Source: Athripsodes cinereus
Taxonomy: Eukaryota; Arthropoda; Insecta; Trichoptera; Leptoceridae
DNA: 64,000 nucleotides
NCBI GenBank assembly: GCA_947579605.1
Contig: OX388319.1
Location: forward strand, 25,061,447 to 25,125,446
Reading direction: 5' to 3'
Shown: piece after piece, positions 1 to 11,443 of the stretch
Layout of the letters: every line of letters starts with the position of its first letter
Position numbering within the stretch: position 1 is the stretch's first letter
The notes under the pieces: model-generated
Databases searched by the model: none
What the model was told of the DNA's origin: nothing
Seen by the model: the letters and a program-made list of their open reading frames with translations, nothing else
Position numbers and translations under genes: made by a program

Positions 1-46
1 ATAGATTTATTTATAGTATTGGTACTAGAATTACATAATTGGATAA

Positions 47-183
47 ATTGAAATTAGTTTTTTGTTCTACTATAGATTAATAATAATGCGAGAGAGATTG
101 ATAACATCCTCATAAGTTAAAAGACATCTCTCTCTTGCATTGTCTAGTCCATAGTAGAACAAAACACTTGTTTCAATCAATTT
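47..183. mobile_element. Inverted-repeat MITE, family M1
   Basis: The left arm (from 47, 'aaattgaaatta', 'ttgttctactatag') is mirrored at the right (to 183, 'ctatagtagaac'-type then 'caatcaattt'). The loop carries 'gagagagat'. Related copies lie at 861-1012 and 62336-62472 and share the right end 'agtagaacaaaacacttgtt' with small changes. Confidence 0.6.
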
Positions 184-860
184 AATTTCCTGCACCAATC
201 TATTATCTATCCTCTATCAAGTTTTTATTTCTCTCTATAATATTGCTACTGATCTATACACAAATGTTTTCTAATCTCTATAGTTTATTAGTGGTTAATT
301 TGTTTATTATGGTGTCTGAATTTGTTTCTTGCACATAATATGCTACTGTGTCAGCCTCGACACAGGCTTTAGCCTAGTGAGGTGGCAAAATGGAATTAGT
401 TTTATTGGCATATTATGGATATTTGATTGTATATGCTTATTTGAGGAAATAAACGAATTCGAATTTATCCCATGTAGATTGGCATTAATATCGGAACAAA
501 GGAAATGTTGTGAGAAGAAGAGAATGAAACGGCGGAGGTTGGTTTCTGTCTTACGTTCCCAGAAAAAGTTTTAAGGGTGATTGTTTGATTTAACTGGTGA
601 ATAATGACAATAATAATGTATATTATTACCTAAAGAACCATCCAGTCTTGGTGCTGTATTCACTAGATATGAGTATTATGTAGGCAAAACTGAATCCAGT
701 CGACACTCCAATTGTCAGAGTGAGGATGTACTTGTGATTCATCTTGGCCCAAGATCCTAAAACAAAACAGAAAAACATATGTCATAACGAGATAACTGCG
801 AATCTGCGCATCTTTGTTTGCGCACCATTTTCCTTACCATATTGGAAGAAAATTAAAATA
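184..860. other. No recognised gene or repeat
   Basis: AT-rich sequence. The only ORF (329-574) shows no family pattern. Nothing else is supported. Confidence 0.4.
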
Positions 861-1012
861 ATTGATATTCTTTTCTCCTGTGTTCTTTTTTATTGAGAGA
901 GTGATGTTTTAGTCTTACAAGGACATTGTCAATTTATTGAAAGACAAAAGACGTCTCTCTCAATAAAAAAACCCAACATGGTAGAAAAAACATTTGTTTT
1001 TAATTTCATTGC
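861..1012. mobile_element. Inverted-repeat MITE, family M1 (diverged copy)
   Basis: Left 'ttattgagagag' is mirrored by right 'ctctctcaataa'. The right end 'catggtagaaaaaacatttg' matches the family M1 copies at 47 and 62336. Confidence 0.55.
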
Positions 1013-1155
1013 TATAGGAATTTGAGACATTTCGTGATCTCTTACTGATCTTCTATTATGTATTTATTTATTAATCTATATATCTTAAATTATTTTATTT
1101 TGTTTTATTTATTTATATATTATTATTATTTTATTAATTGTTTTTCTTGTTTAAC

Positions 1156-1297
1156 GGGTTAGTTGAAAGATATTGCGCTTCAGCGATAAACTCGCCCATT
1201 GTGCAAAATTATATATTCAGTGGTAATGTTGTCATGTTTTTTTTTTATTCTTTGTATACAAATTTTGTGCAATAAAGATTATTATTATTATTATTAT
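1156..1297 (+). mobile_element. LINE 3'-end fragment (short tail-only copy)
   Basis: Begins 'gggttagttgaaagatattg', continues 'gcgataaactcgcccattg', and ends 'gtgcaataaagatt' plus (ATT)n. The same tail occurs at 27386, 44584 and 46290. Severely 5'-truncated retroposition products of one LINE family are the simplest reading. Confidence 0.6.
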
Positions 1298-1825
1298 CTT
1301 CATGTTTCATCCGTGGTCCGGTACAGGTACAGAGGTTGAAAACCACACCTTAACACAAAGTTTAGAGAAAAGTGTGGGGATCAGACTAGGCAATCTCTGT
1401 TTTATTTAATAAGTAATGTGTAATTTAGTAGGGTATAACAGCTAAAATAGCAGTTAATCTATAATTATGAATACAGGTGTTCAGACATGATATAGAAGTC
1501 TAAAAATGCATTTAGGTATTTATATGTATCGGTTGAACAAAATGACCGTATAATATTCATAATAAACTAATACAATATATTATGTTGATATTGCCGCAAG
1601 ACTGGAACCAATGAAATTTACACAGTTCATTTTTATTATGAATGAATGAAAGGCTTATGAACAAGGAAATATAAAAAATCAGGTGATTCACATTAAAATC
1701 AGTACAGAGTGCATCGAATATGTTTAACATATTTTTGCAAAATAAACATGCATCATTATTTACTTAGTAAAACTCCGTATTTATCAATGACAAATAAAAA
1801 TGTGATTTATAGTTTTACTAGTAAA
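1298..1825. other. No recognised gene or repeat
   Basis: AT-rich non-coding sequence with no convincing ORF or repeat structure. Confidence 0.4.
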
Positions 1826-2170
1826 TCTAATATATAAAAGGAAGTCGTGTGTGTTACAACACTTATAACTCAAGAATGGCTGTACCGATTTGAATGATCT
1901 CTGATTTGTTGGATTCTTCTCCGCCCGGATTAAACTATAGGCTATTAAAACATCTTACAAATTCACGGGAAGAAACAATATGAAGAAAATTATTTACGCC
2001 ATACATTTTTAATTTCAAAAGTAAAAACAATATGGAGAGTTATGGCGCTATTAGCGCCCCCACGTCGCCTGTTGCATTGTGCTAAAATAATCCGTAGGTT
2101 CTGCTATATTAAGAACCAAATTACTATAACTAATATGAACGAAATGTGTACTAATATTTGTTTACTATAA

Positions 2171-2592
2171 TTCGGTAGTTACATGGCAATAGGTTGTATC
2201 TCACTAAAACATAATTTTACAGGAGAGCAAAAACAAAGTTTGCAAAAGAGATATTTCAGCCAAATTTCGAGCATTATATATCAAAATGAAGGTAATTATT
2301 ATTTCTACAAGAAAGATGTAACATTCTCTTAATAATTTCTTCTACAAGATGTATGTAACATTCACTAAATAATTTCTTGCAGTTTAAAAATATTTGAGTT
2401 TTTTTGCCATGTTGATGAAAACAATCTTTCTACATGTCAATAAGTGACGTCTTTTCTCTCTTTATTCCGACTATAAAGAGACATATCCTTTTGCCACATC
2501 AAATATTACACTATTTTGAGCATTTTATGGAACAAACTTGAAAACGCAAAAAATGCGAGATACAACCTATTGCCATGTAACAACCGAATTAT
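2171..2592. mobile_element. TIR element nested in the Helitron
   Basis: About 35-bp ends: left 'attcggtagttacatggcaa', and right, reverse-complemented, 'attcggttgttacatggcaa', both continuing 'taggttgtatctc'. There is no coding capacity. It interrupts the Helitron. Confidence 0.6.
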
Positions 2593-2966
2593 TCGACTAA
2601 TATTTATGTATCGATAGATCTTCTGTCACATAAATGGGGACGTGCACAGATTATATTTGAAATTGTATTTTATTTTTGCAGATGGAAAATTATTATTGAA
2701 CCAAAAATTGTGCTATTAAAGATGAAAATAAGAATGTGTTCATGTAGGTAGTTCTAATGCAAGATTGTGTAGTGAAATTTGCAGACAGAGAAGAAAAATT
2801 ACGAAGAAAATTATTTACGCCGTACATTTTTAATTTCAATAAAAAATGCAATATGGAGAATTATACAAAATCAACAATGAAGTTTTTTTATAGATTGGCC
2901 TATTTATATGATAATTTTTCTATACATTCTCAAATTAGAATCGTTATCCATACAATTTAACATCTG

Positions 2967-5822
2967 GCCAACTTTTGTGGCCTTGTACAGACAAATAATA
3001 TATCAAACAGCCACGGTAGAATTCTTGATTTAGTTTTCTCGACGGATCCTAGTATTGTGGTTAATAAGTCCGCCTCGTCCATACTTCCGGTGGATACCTA
3101 CCATCCTCCTCTCGATATTGTTATATTGTCCCATCTAAGTGTTTCTGAAAGCAAACCAGTTGTTAAGCGGAACTTTCACGGGGCTGATTACCCTGCAATA
3201 AATGCATTTTTAAAAAATATGGATTGTAGCTTTTTGACGGATGAAAATAATTTGAACACTATTACTGAACATTATTATGCTAATTTAAGGTTATGTATAG
3301 ATACTCACATACCGGAAAAATCTGTTAAACATTCAAACTATCCAAAATGGTTTAGTAATGAGTTGAAGGATATTGTTCATAAAAAAAAATTGGCACATAA
3401 GAGATTCAAAGAAACATCAGAAATAGATGACTATAATGTTTTTTCTGCCTTACGTTCTCAGTGTTCTTCTTTATCCAAGAATTGTTATAGACAATATATG
3501 GATTCTATTGAAAATAATTTGCACCAGGGTTCTCAGAATCTGTGGAAGTTTGTTAACAACATGAGGGAAGATCGGGTCGAGATACCGTCTACTCTTTTCT
3601 TTAACAACCAGCACTCCGACTCAACTCAAGGCGCAGTTAACCTTTTGGCTTCTTTTTTCCAACTTGTTTATGATAAACCGACTGAGTCTGCCGACTTCGA
3701 TTTTTCCTCAAACAAAATAATCGATTTGCCCAACATCACTATTTCAATGGACGAAGTCAAAGATGCGATACTTGCTTTGGATGCTTCAAAAGTAGCTGGT
3801 CCGGATGGTATTCCCAACGTATTCATAAGGAATTGTATGGAAATATTGGCAGGTCACTTGCACATAATTTTCTCATTGTCATTAGAGTTGGGAATATTTC
3901 CTAATATTTGGAAAGAGGGCTTTATATGTGCAATTTTTAAAAAGGGAGATAATACACAAGTGACTAGCTACAGACCTGTATGCATATTGTCTGGAATTCC
4001 CAAACTTTTTGAATCAATTATTGTTAAAAAAAATAAGCAGTTCTATAAATAATGTAATAACTTCACTACAACATGGCTTTATACCCAAAAAATCCACTCT
4101 CACTAATCTTATTATTTACCAGAATTATATAGTTAACTGTTTGTCAAGGAGGGGTCAAGTCGACTCCATATATACTGATTTTTCCAAGACTTTCGATAAA
4201 GTGTCACATGATAGACTATTGTCAAAGCTGCGTGGGTATGGGGTCGATGGAACTTTCTATCATTGGTTGAAAAGCTACCTCACTGGGCGAACTCTTAAAG
4301 TGAAGATTGGGAATTGTATATCTGAAACTGTTTATGCGTACAGTGGAGTACCACAGGGGTCGCATTTGGGACCGATATTGTTCAATTTATTTGTAAATGA
4401 CATAGTTGAGATCTTCAGAGACATAGAGGTCTTACTGTTTGCGGACGACCTGAAACTTTATAAATCTATTAACGGTTTGGAAGACTGCATTATAATACAA
4501 AATAATCTGGATTTGTTAAATGATTGGTGCAAACAAAATAAATTAAACCTTAATGCAGCAAAGTGCCAGGTTGTTCGCTTTCATAGAACTAGATCTCAAA
4601 TAACCCATGAATATTCCATTGACAGTGTTGTTCTCCAATGCGTCTCAAACATAAAAGATCTAGGAATCACTTTCTCTGGGGATCTAACTTATAACATACA
4701 TATAGAGGAAACTGTCAGCAGAGCAATGAGATGTCTGGGCTTTATTTTCAGATTAGTATCCGACCTACGGTTAACTCAGTCTTATAGGCTACTATTTGTG
4801 TCCCTCGTGAGACCTCTCTTAGAATATAACACAACTATATGGTCTCCCAATTATGCCATCCACAGTAATAGTGTTGAGAGGGTACAGAGAAAGTTTCTGA
4901 GGCTGATTAACTACAAAAAGGGAATCTCAGTAGAAAATATTGACTATCCTGCGTTGATGGATGAGCTTGGTCTCCTTACCTTGCAAAACCGAAGGATTCT
5001 TTTTGATATGTGTTTCTTGCATAAATTACTGAACGGCGCCATTGACTCTCCAGAATTGGTTGAGTTATTACAATTTAGCGTTCCTGCCAGGTTTACCAGA
5101 CAAACTGTGACATTTCACGAGTCTAATACTCGAAACAACTATGTTTATTATTCACCACTTATTAGAATTCACAGACTGGGGAACCTGGTAGGAGACCACA
5201 CTGATGTTTTTGCTGACAGCTTCCCGAAATTTAAAACTGACATTGTAAATTATTTAAAATCACATAACTGACATAGGGCAATCGAGGTTTGCGATCTGAC
5301 TTTCTACGTACTGTACTTTTGTAACGATATTTTTTTTTTATTATATTGACTAACATTATTATTATTCTTATCAGCTTTTTGACTATTTTATTTGATTGAC
5401 CATTTTTGATTGTTGAATTTTATTTAATACTTTTAAATGTTAAATTCTAGTCTATTATTTGTGATTAATAATCCTAATCATTTACCTATTTAGTAATTTG
5501 AATATAATCCATCTAAGTGCATTTTTTGTTTGTTTTTAGTAAGATTTTATTGATTTACATTTTATTGCTGATGTTAAATTTTTGATATTTGAATTTATTT
5601 TAATGTCTTAACTGTTTAATGGTTCATAATCTACAATTGTGTATTAATTTATTGACTCTATTTGATAATTCTTGACTCTTTTTATATTTCTAAACTCAAT
5701 GACGTGTATAAGTATATGTGTGAACTTGTATTGTGTATATTTTTCTTTTTGTAGTCTGTCTTGTATTTGAACATGTAAAAGGCTTGCGCCGTATGTGAAT
5801 AAATAAATAAATAAATAAATAA
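2967..5822 (+). mobile_element. 5'-truncated jockey/CR1-type LINE inserted in the Helitron
   Basis: It starts inside the endonuclease domain (GRILDLVFS, PVDTYHPPL). The reverse transcriptase follows (SKVAGPDGIPN, SYRPVCILSGIPKLFE, YTDFSKTFDKVSHD, GVPQGSHLGPILFNLF, the catalytic FADD, LNAAKCQVV), then a C-terminal region ending at a TGA at 5269-5271. One frameshift lies in an A8 run at 4025-4032; one A fewer restores the frame, so the RT is split at about 4009-4052. The 3' UTR ends in (AATA)n. The flanking direct repeat ATCTG at 2962-2966 and 5823-5827 marks the target site. Confidence 0.85.
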
Positions 5823-6004
5823 ATCTGTAGTTCTGATATTTCAATTTTTAAAAAATCATGGAAAGAATTTTTATAAATTTTAAATGAATAGGTAAAATCT
5901 ACCTGAAAAAAAAATTAGTACCTACCTACATACATAATTATATTATGTACTGCAGATAATTTATAAACAAATCTGAGTTAAGTATAATTGTTCAACATAA
6001 ATTG

Positions 6005-6245
6005 TTCATGTCGGCCGGTGTGGCGCGGAGCTCTTTCCTTTGAGTCACGAGGTCCCGGGTTCGATTCCCGGACAGGGCAAAGGGAAGAATGACCTTTTTC
6101 AAATTGTCCTGGGTCTGGGTGTTACATATATATGTATTTGTATATAGTGCATTGTATATGTGTGTATCGTCGCGTTAGTACCCATAATCAAGATTCATCT
6201 AAGTTTGGGACTAGCTCGATGTGTGTGAATTGTCTATGTAAAAAA
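6005..6245 (+). mobile_element. tRNA-derived SINE, family B, nested in the Helitron
   Basis: Has a B-box-like 'gggttcgattcccgg' near 6058, then 'cagggcaaagggaagaatga' and 'ttgtcctgggtctgggtgt', with a poly(A) run near 6240. A reverse copy of the same family is at 58380-58490. It is a SINE rather than a tRNA gene because no complete cloverleaf can be drawn. Confidence 0.65.
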
Positions 6246-6251
6246 AATGAA

Positions 6252-6614
6252 TGTAACTTTCGCAGTTTAGCGGCCCCACCCGTTGTCGAGTACTTTTTTT
6301 CCATAGAAAAGGTAATATTTTTGAAACTTTAGGAAATTGTTGCCATATGTAGAATTATTTTAATTTGCCGGCAAAAAAATCCACTTCGAAAATTAATTTC
6401 CTAAAATTCCGTACATATTACTCGACAACGGGTGGGGCCGCTCAAGTTTCATAGTTGCGATTTTTTTTCCTATAAAAGAATTTTTCAAAAATTTGGTGAC
6501 AAAAAAATAATTCACCATATGGCAACAATTTCCTCAAGCTTCGAAAATATTACTTTTACATGGAAAAAAGTACTCGACAACGGGTGGGGCCGCTAAACTG
6601 CGAAAGTTCCAAAT
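6252..6614. mobile_element. Long-TIR element with a third internal repeat, nested in the Helitron
   Basis: Left end 'aactttcgcagtttagcggc' continuing 'cccacccgttgtcgagtac' is repeated in inverse at 6570-6612. A third, internal partial copy in the inverse orientation lies near 6420-6450 ('actcgacaacgggtggggcc'). Confidence 0.65.
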
Positions 6615-6699
6615 GAATTATATTTTTTTACACTATACCTTCGATGACACACTTTGACAATTACGGGAGTTTGTAAAGAGATTAATAATATTAATCATT

Positions 6700-6885
6700 C
6701 ATAAAGTCAGTGGGAGAGGGCAGAAGATAGGGCAGGTGTCGAACATGTGTTGAAAGGCTAGGTTTGGAGTGGCCAGAGGTCCTGTAAGCAGCGGTGGACA
6801 GTTATCTCTGGAGGAGATACTTAGGGGCAATGGGTCCCCGACCGAACTAGGACAAGGGGAAGAAGATGTACATATGTATGAAATC
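6700..6885. mobile_element. Unclassified insertion in the Helitron, GC-richer
   Basis: The Helitron sequence is continuous before 'attcat' (about 6695) and after 'ttattgattctt' (about 6889) when compared with the copy at 56391. The insert looks like LINE C-terminal debris (open toward a short run, 'cagaagataggg ... gaccgaactagg'), but no family is certain. Confidence 0.4.
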
Positions 6886-7105
6886 GTTTATTGATTCTTA
6901 GGCGGTACGAAGTTCGCCGGGCCAGCTAGTTTATTATATAAACCTATTGCAAATAGTACATAACTCTCTTTATATATTAACAATATTATATTAGAATAAG
7001 ACGTATTCATGAAGAGACCTTACAACCTTCTAGAATTTTAGAACCTCGGTATACTCCAAAACTCTCATATATATAAATACCCAATCCACACATAAATATT
7101 TGAGT

Positions 7106-7157
7106 CCGTTCGTATGTATGTATGTATGTATGTATGTATGTATGTATGTATGTATGT
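7106..7157. repeat. (GTAT)n microsatellite
   Basis: An uninterrupted run of about 12 GTAT units. Confidence 0.9.
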
Positions 7158-7914
7158 ACTTATGTCCTTAATGGACTCGGAAATTAGGAAAGACCGAAGT
7201 AAAATAATACACTCTATACAAGGTCTCATCTTCTGGGCAGGTTTAAGGCTAAAAACATTTTAAATATCTTACGTATTGATAAAGATATTTTAATTTTAAT
7301 GCGACCATGTCACAAAATTAGCAACAAAATGTATGTAAAATTAATGCAAGATTTAGTAAAAAGCAATATTCACAGTCAAACATTTTCCATTGTATTGAAT
7401 TAATATCAAAATGGATGTAACAATAAATACAACAATTCTGAAACAAAATATTTAGGGTTTATTTTCGTAATAAAATATCGTGTTTGCTAATGAGAAAAGC
7501 TCTTGAATAACGTGAATAAAAATTGCATATTTTTGACATATTGGGCTATTTTCATAATGGAAGACATTATGAAACCATAGAAAACTATACTGTAGAATAA
7601 TAATAGTTTTACCTATAAAATCCATAAACAATGTTAAATGATTTTCAATGAGTGGGAACCTATTTATTTTCACCTAATATTTTTTACATAAATTATGAAA
7701 TATTTGATAACAAAATATTCTGAAATATTGAAGGATGCAAATAATCCATTTTTAAGGGTTTTTTGGGAATAAAGAATAAATATTTAGGTGACAATTTATT
7801 CTTGACTTTTTTTAATTTCATAGCAAATACCCATTTATGCACTGCAAACCAAAAATACAAATTCGAATGTGGACAATTATAATATTTTAACATTTATGTG
7901 CCTACAATTTTTTC
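7158..7914. other. No recognised gene or repeat
   Basis: AT-rich sequence. ORFs at 7452-7673 and 7693-7893 (minus) are low-complexity and show no family pattern. Confidence 0.4.
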
Positions 7915-8815
7915 ACGAAATGGGATGTTTACCCTTTTTTTCTTATAGATATTTGGGATGACAATCTTCGAGTTTTTACATTAAGATGAGGTTTTTAGTA
8001 GTTTTTGCACGTAGGTACCCGCCTATTTTTCTAAATAAAATATGAGCTTTCGGGGTGTCGAGCTCACATATTTTTCATTTGGAAGAGGTTTTTAGCACTT
8101 TTTCCATGTTGGTACCTACCAATATGTGGGATTTCTTAACTTCAAGCTTTTTCATCGGGACGAGGTTGTTAGTACTGTTTTTTCCATGTAGGTGCCTACT
8201 TATTATTTTTTTACATAAATGTGAACATCTGAGGTGTCAAACTTCGAGATTTTTCAATGGGAAGAGGTTTTTAGCACTTTTTTCGATATAGGTACCTACC
8301 TATTTTTTTTACCTAAGTATGGGCATGTGAGGTATCAAACTTCATGATTTTTCATTGGGAAGAGTTTTTCAGCACTTTTTTCGATGAAGGTACCTACCTA
8401 TTTTTTTTTACCTAAATATGGGCATGTGAGGTATCAAACTTCATGATTTTTCATTGGGAAGAGTTTTTCAGCACTTTTTTCGATGTAGGTACCTACCTAT
8501 TTTTTTTACCTAAATATGGGCATGTGAGGTATCAAACTTCATGATTTTTCATTGGGAAGAGTTTTTCAGCACTTTTTTCGATGTAGGTACCTACCTATTT
8601 TTTTTACCTAAATATGGGCATGTGAGGTATCAAACTTCAAGATTTTTCATTAAGAAGAGATTTGCAATGCTTTTTATGATGTAGGTACCTACCTATTTAT
8701 TGTTATTAAGATATGGGCATGTAGGGAGTCAAAAATTAAGTTTTCTCATTGGGAAGAGCTTTTTACTTCTTTTATCCACGTAAGTGCTTACTCCATTTTT
8801 TTTTTCAATAAGATT
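7915..8815. repeat. 98-bp tandem repeat (about 9 copies)
   Basis: The word 'gatttttcattgggaagag' recurs at 98-99 bp steps (units seen near 8344, 8443, 8541, 8639). Each unit also holds 'taggtacctaccta' and 'gggcatgtgaggtatcaaac'. Central units are nearly identical and outer units diverge. Confidence 0.85.
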
Positions 8816-8924
8816 TTGTTGTTTTAACCCATGTATTTGCAATGTTTTCTATTTAATTAAACCCGAGCGATGCCGGGTTACATACGCTTGTACATAATAA
8901 CTTAGGGTTATGAGCGAAAAGAAG

Positions 8925-9235
8925 TATGAGTAGATGAGAGAAGAGTGTTGAGGACAGAATGCACATGAATAAACTACGGTGGTTTGGACATGTTGAACAA
9001 ATGAACGAGGTAAGAATGACAAAGAGGATATTTATGTACTTCTCTGAAAGAAAGGGTATCCGAGAACCACGTGGATCAAATTCTCGAGGACGGTCGCGTG
9101 TTGAGTAAGAGGAACCGACGTGCGTGCATGAGAGACTGTATGAATTTGGAGGAAGCGAAGGAAGTGTGTAAAGATAGATCTGTTTGGCGTTCCGTTCTCT
9201 CTGCCTACCCCACTTGGTACACGACGTGATGGTGT
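8925..9235 (+). mobile_element. RTE-type LINE fragment (3' part of ORF, decayed)
   Basis: A decayed version of the C-terminal ORF seen intact at 20299-21426: RMHMNKLRWFGHVEQMNE, then SKRNRRACMRDCM, EEAKEVCKDRSVWRSV, SAYP. Frameshifts are present. Confidence 0.75.
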
Positions 9236-9371
9236 AGTATAATATAGTTATTAGTTTTTCAACTACTTAAGTGATTTTCGGACAACCGACTGTTATTTTT
9301 TTTACATCTAAATGACAAATTTTATATTCTAAACCAAAAAAATGTACAACTATCCTGTAATTAATAAGAAA

Positions 9372-9432
9372 ACTAATACTACTATACCATCATGGCATAC
9401 CCCACAAGAGGGGTAGCCTGTGGATTATATAT
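9372..9432 (-). mobile_element. Remnant of the RTE-tailed retroposon family
   Basis: 'actactataccatcatggca' followed by 'ccccacaagaggggtagcc' matches the tail of the copy at 61372-61626. Confidence 0.5.
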
Positions 9433-9465
9433 TATCCATATATTTTCTCTCTAATCTAATTGCTT

Positions 9466-9782
9466 TAGAGCTATATTTCACCAGGACACCATGGTAGCAC
9501 AACGACAAAATCAAATCAAATACAAGGATCGACAAAATGTATGTACAGCTCTACAGACGTTACCTCAACTGGTCTCTGCTTCGTAGAGAAACCAATTTGG
9601 CGGCGTGACCAGCATCAACATATGTACAGAATATTACTGGAAACTAGACCATGCAAGTGCCACTTTAAAAAGTGATAATTATTTTCTTTGTACGTACAGT
9701 GCTTTACTTGTCAATGTACAATTCTGTCATCTCTACCGCCACGGCAGCGCAACAATGGAGTCTCGGTGAAATATGGGTCTTT
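9466..9782. mobile_element. Probable TIR element
   Basis: Left 'tatatttcaccaggacacca' pairs with the reverse complement of the right end, 'catatttcaccgagactcca', over about 35 bp with mismatches. There is no ORF. Confidence 0.45.
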
Positions 9783-10149
9783 TTACTTATTTTTGCAGAT
9801 TTTTTCTTACCAATTTGGTAATTAGTATTTTTTTATGATGAACATTAGTTAATTTTCAAAAAAAATAATTTCATTATTTAGTTGCACAAGTACTTTATTA
9901 AAGTGACTCTAGTTTGAATAACAAATAATTAAATTCTTTTCTTGATTAATATAGATTTTCACAAAATAAATACCAACAATATACAATTAGCTAATTTTAT
10001 TTTGAGTTGGCAATCTGCTGCATCTAGATAACTTTACTTTTTTTTATTTATTTTGTTTGTGTCCTGAAGACAAATAAAATAAAATAAGAAAAATAAATTC
10101 GATATCGAATTGAACTATATATACAACTTTCAAAAATTTCGAGTCATGT

Positions 10150-10400
10150 GATAAGCATGACATAGAGGAATTGGGAATGTTACCTAGGTTTAAAGAGTAC
10201 TCTTAACCAAGCCTTGAGTCAATTCATAAGCGTCGAAACTTTGTGTAATGTACTCCTTAAGGAAGTTCACATATATATGTGTATCGTATAAAACATACCT
10301 ACCTAGTTAATACCTATTCAAATAGGCTGACTATCGGTGAGTGTGATCAATTGGAATGATTAATCTAGAGTGGTTCAAAATATGATTGACATCTACACTT
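10150..10400 (-). mobile_element. LINE 3' UTR fragment, inverted partner of 43475-43690
   Basis: Contains 'tttaaagagtactcttaacc', 'ttcataagcgtcgaaac', 'ccttaaggaagttcacata' and 'gatcaattggaatgattaat'. All recur in reverse complement and in the same order at 43475-43690, where they follow a LINE C-terminus. Confidence 0.65.
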
Positions 10401-10470
10401 CTAGTTAGTAAAATCCAGTTCCCGACATCCAGTTGTGTCAAAAAATTCATAACATAAAGATATTTTTAAG

Positions 10471-10655
10471 CTCGTCGGTAGCCTGGAGGTAGAGTCTCGG
10501 CCTCGTAAACAAGGGGTCCGTGGTTCGATACCAGGTGCCGGCAAACTCCCCTTTCACGATACAAGCTTTTAGTAACTTACTGTGAAAGGTGTATAAGGTT
10601 GTATTTGGGTTTATAACAAAACCCAGATATATCTTTTTTAAAAAAAATAAAAAAT
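10471..10655 (+). mobile_element. tRNA-derived SINE, family A
   Basis: A-box-like 'tagcctggaggtagagtctc' and B-box-like 'tggttcgataccag', then a family body 'aactcccctttcacga', 'ggtgtataaggttgtatttg' and an A-rich tail. Other copies: 39822, 53576, 56942, 58662. Confidence 0.8.
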
Positions 10656-11084
10656 AAAACCCTATATGCTAAAAACTATAGACCTTCGATTGGGGATCAT
10701 GATTCTTAACGGTTTAATACAACAAATAAAACTTACTTCTAAAACCCATGATGATTGCACTGCGTTCAAAAACCAACTATGATTAAGTATAGGTAAAAAA
10801 GTGATTTTATAAAAAAAATACAAAAGCACCAACAACAATAACAACAAACTGTTTAAATATTATGTACACTTCCATGACCACAGTGACATTTGAAAAAAAT
10901 AAACAATATTTATTTGTATCAGAATGAAAACGCATAAAAGCTAAATGCATTAAATGTTGATATGAATAATAATGGAGGGATTTCCAGCCAGCTGGTTATA
11001 CTACTTATGGGTAATCTAAAGAGTTAATATCAATCTTGTTGAATCTCTGGTAGAAAAATAAGCCTCCTACACTTTTCTGTAAGT

Positions 11085-11285
11085 TTTTGAGAGACCTCAT
11101 CGTGTTTTAAGACATTTAGCATCTTCAGTTCAGTGATGAGGTATCCCACCCATCCAAAATGTCTTGATTTCTATTGATAAAGAGAGGACAATATCTTACA
11201 TTTTTGTTGCATGCAAGTATTCCGCTGGCTACCCCGCTAGTTGAATACACTGTGATGGTAAAACAGTAGTAATTGTAGCTAATAT
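11085..11285 (+). mobile_element. RTE-tailed retroposon copy
   Basis: Carries 'gatgaggtatcccaccca', 'aaaatgtcttgatt' and the tail 'gtgatggta'. It matches the reverse complement of 61372-61626 at low identity. Confidence 0.6.
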
Positions 11286-11443
11286 CAATACAAGTGTTGG
11301 CTTTTTTGAAAAAGTGACAAATATTTTTTTTTGTTATTAGATGTCTTTTAGATACTTTAAGACAATAATATCTTTTATTATTTTCATTGAATTACCAGCA
11401 TTAACTTTGTGACACTTCATTTTAAAATTAGTTAACAAAATAT

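Larger units (their letters stand above)
1826..6929 (+). mobile_element. Non-autonomous Helitron, split by several nested insertions
   Basis: The 5' end TC (1826) is followed by a TATATAAAAG-type start and 'agaatggctgtaccgattt'. The 3' end is a GC-rich block 'ggcggtacgaagttcgcc' then 'gggccagCTAG' ending at 6929, with T after it. The minus-strand copy at 56391-56941 is only 551 bp and acts as a map: successive pieces of it recur here at 1826-2030, 2800-2966, 5823-6000, 6613-6700 and 6885-6929, with foreign DNA between. No Rep/helicase ORF is seen. The 5' part seems duplicated, since 'gaagaaaattatttacgcc' occurs near 1983 and near 2802. Confidence 0.7.

Noticed and set aside
6005..6245. tRNA gene from 'gggttcgattcccgg'
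   Set aside because: A second copy at 58380-58490 shares non-tRNA downstream sequence; the rest cannot fold as a tRNA.
10471..10655. tRNA gene (A and B boxes)
   Set aside because: No full cloverleaf or acceptor stem, and five dispersed copies with the same non-tRNA body: a SINE.
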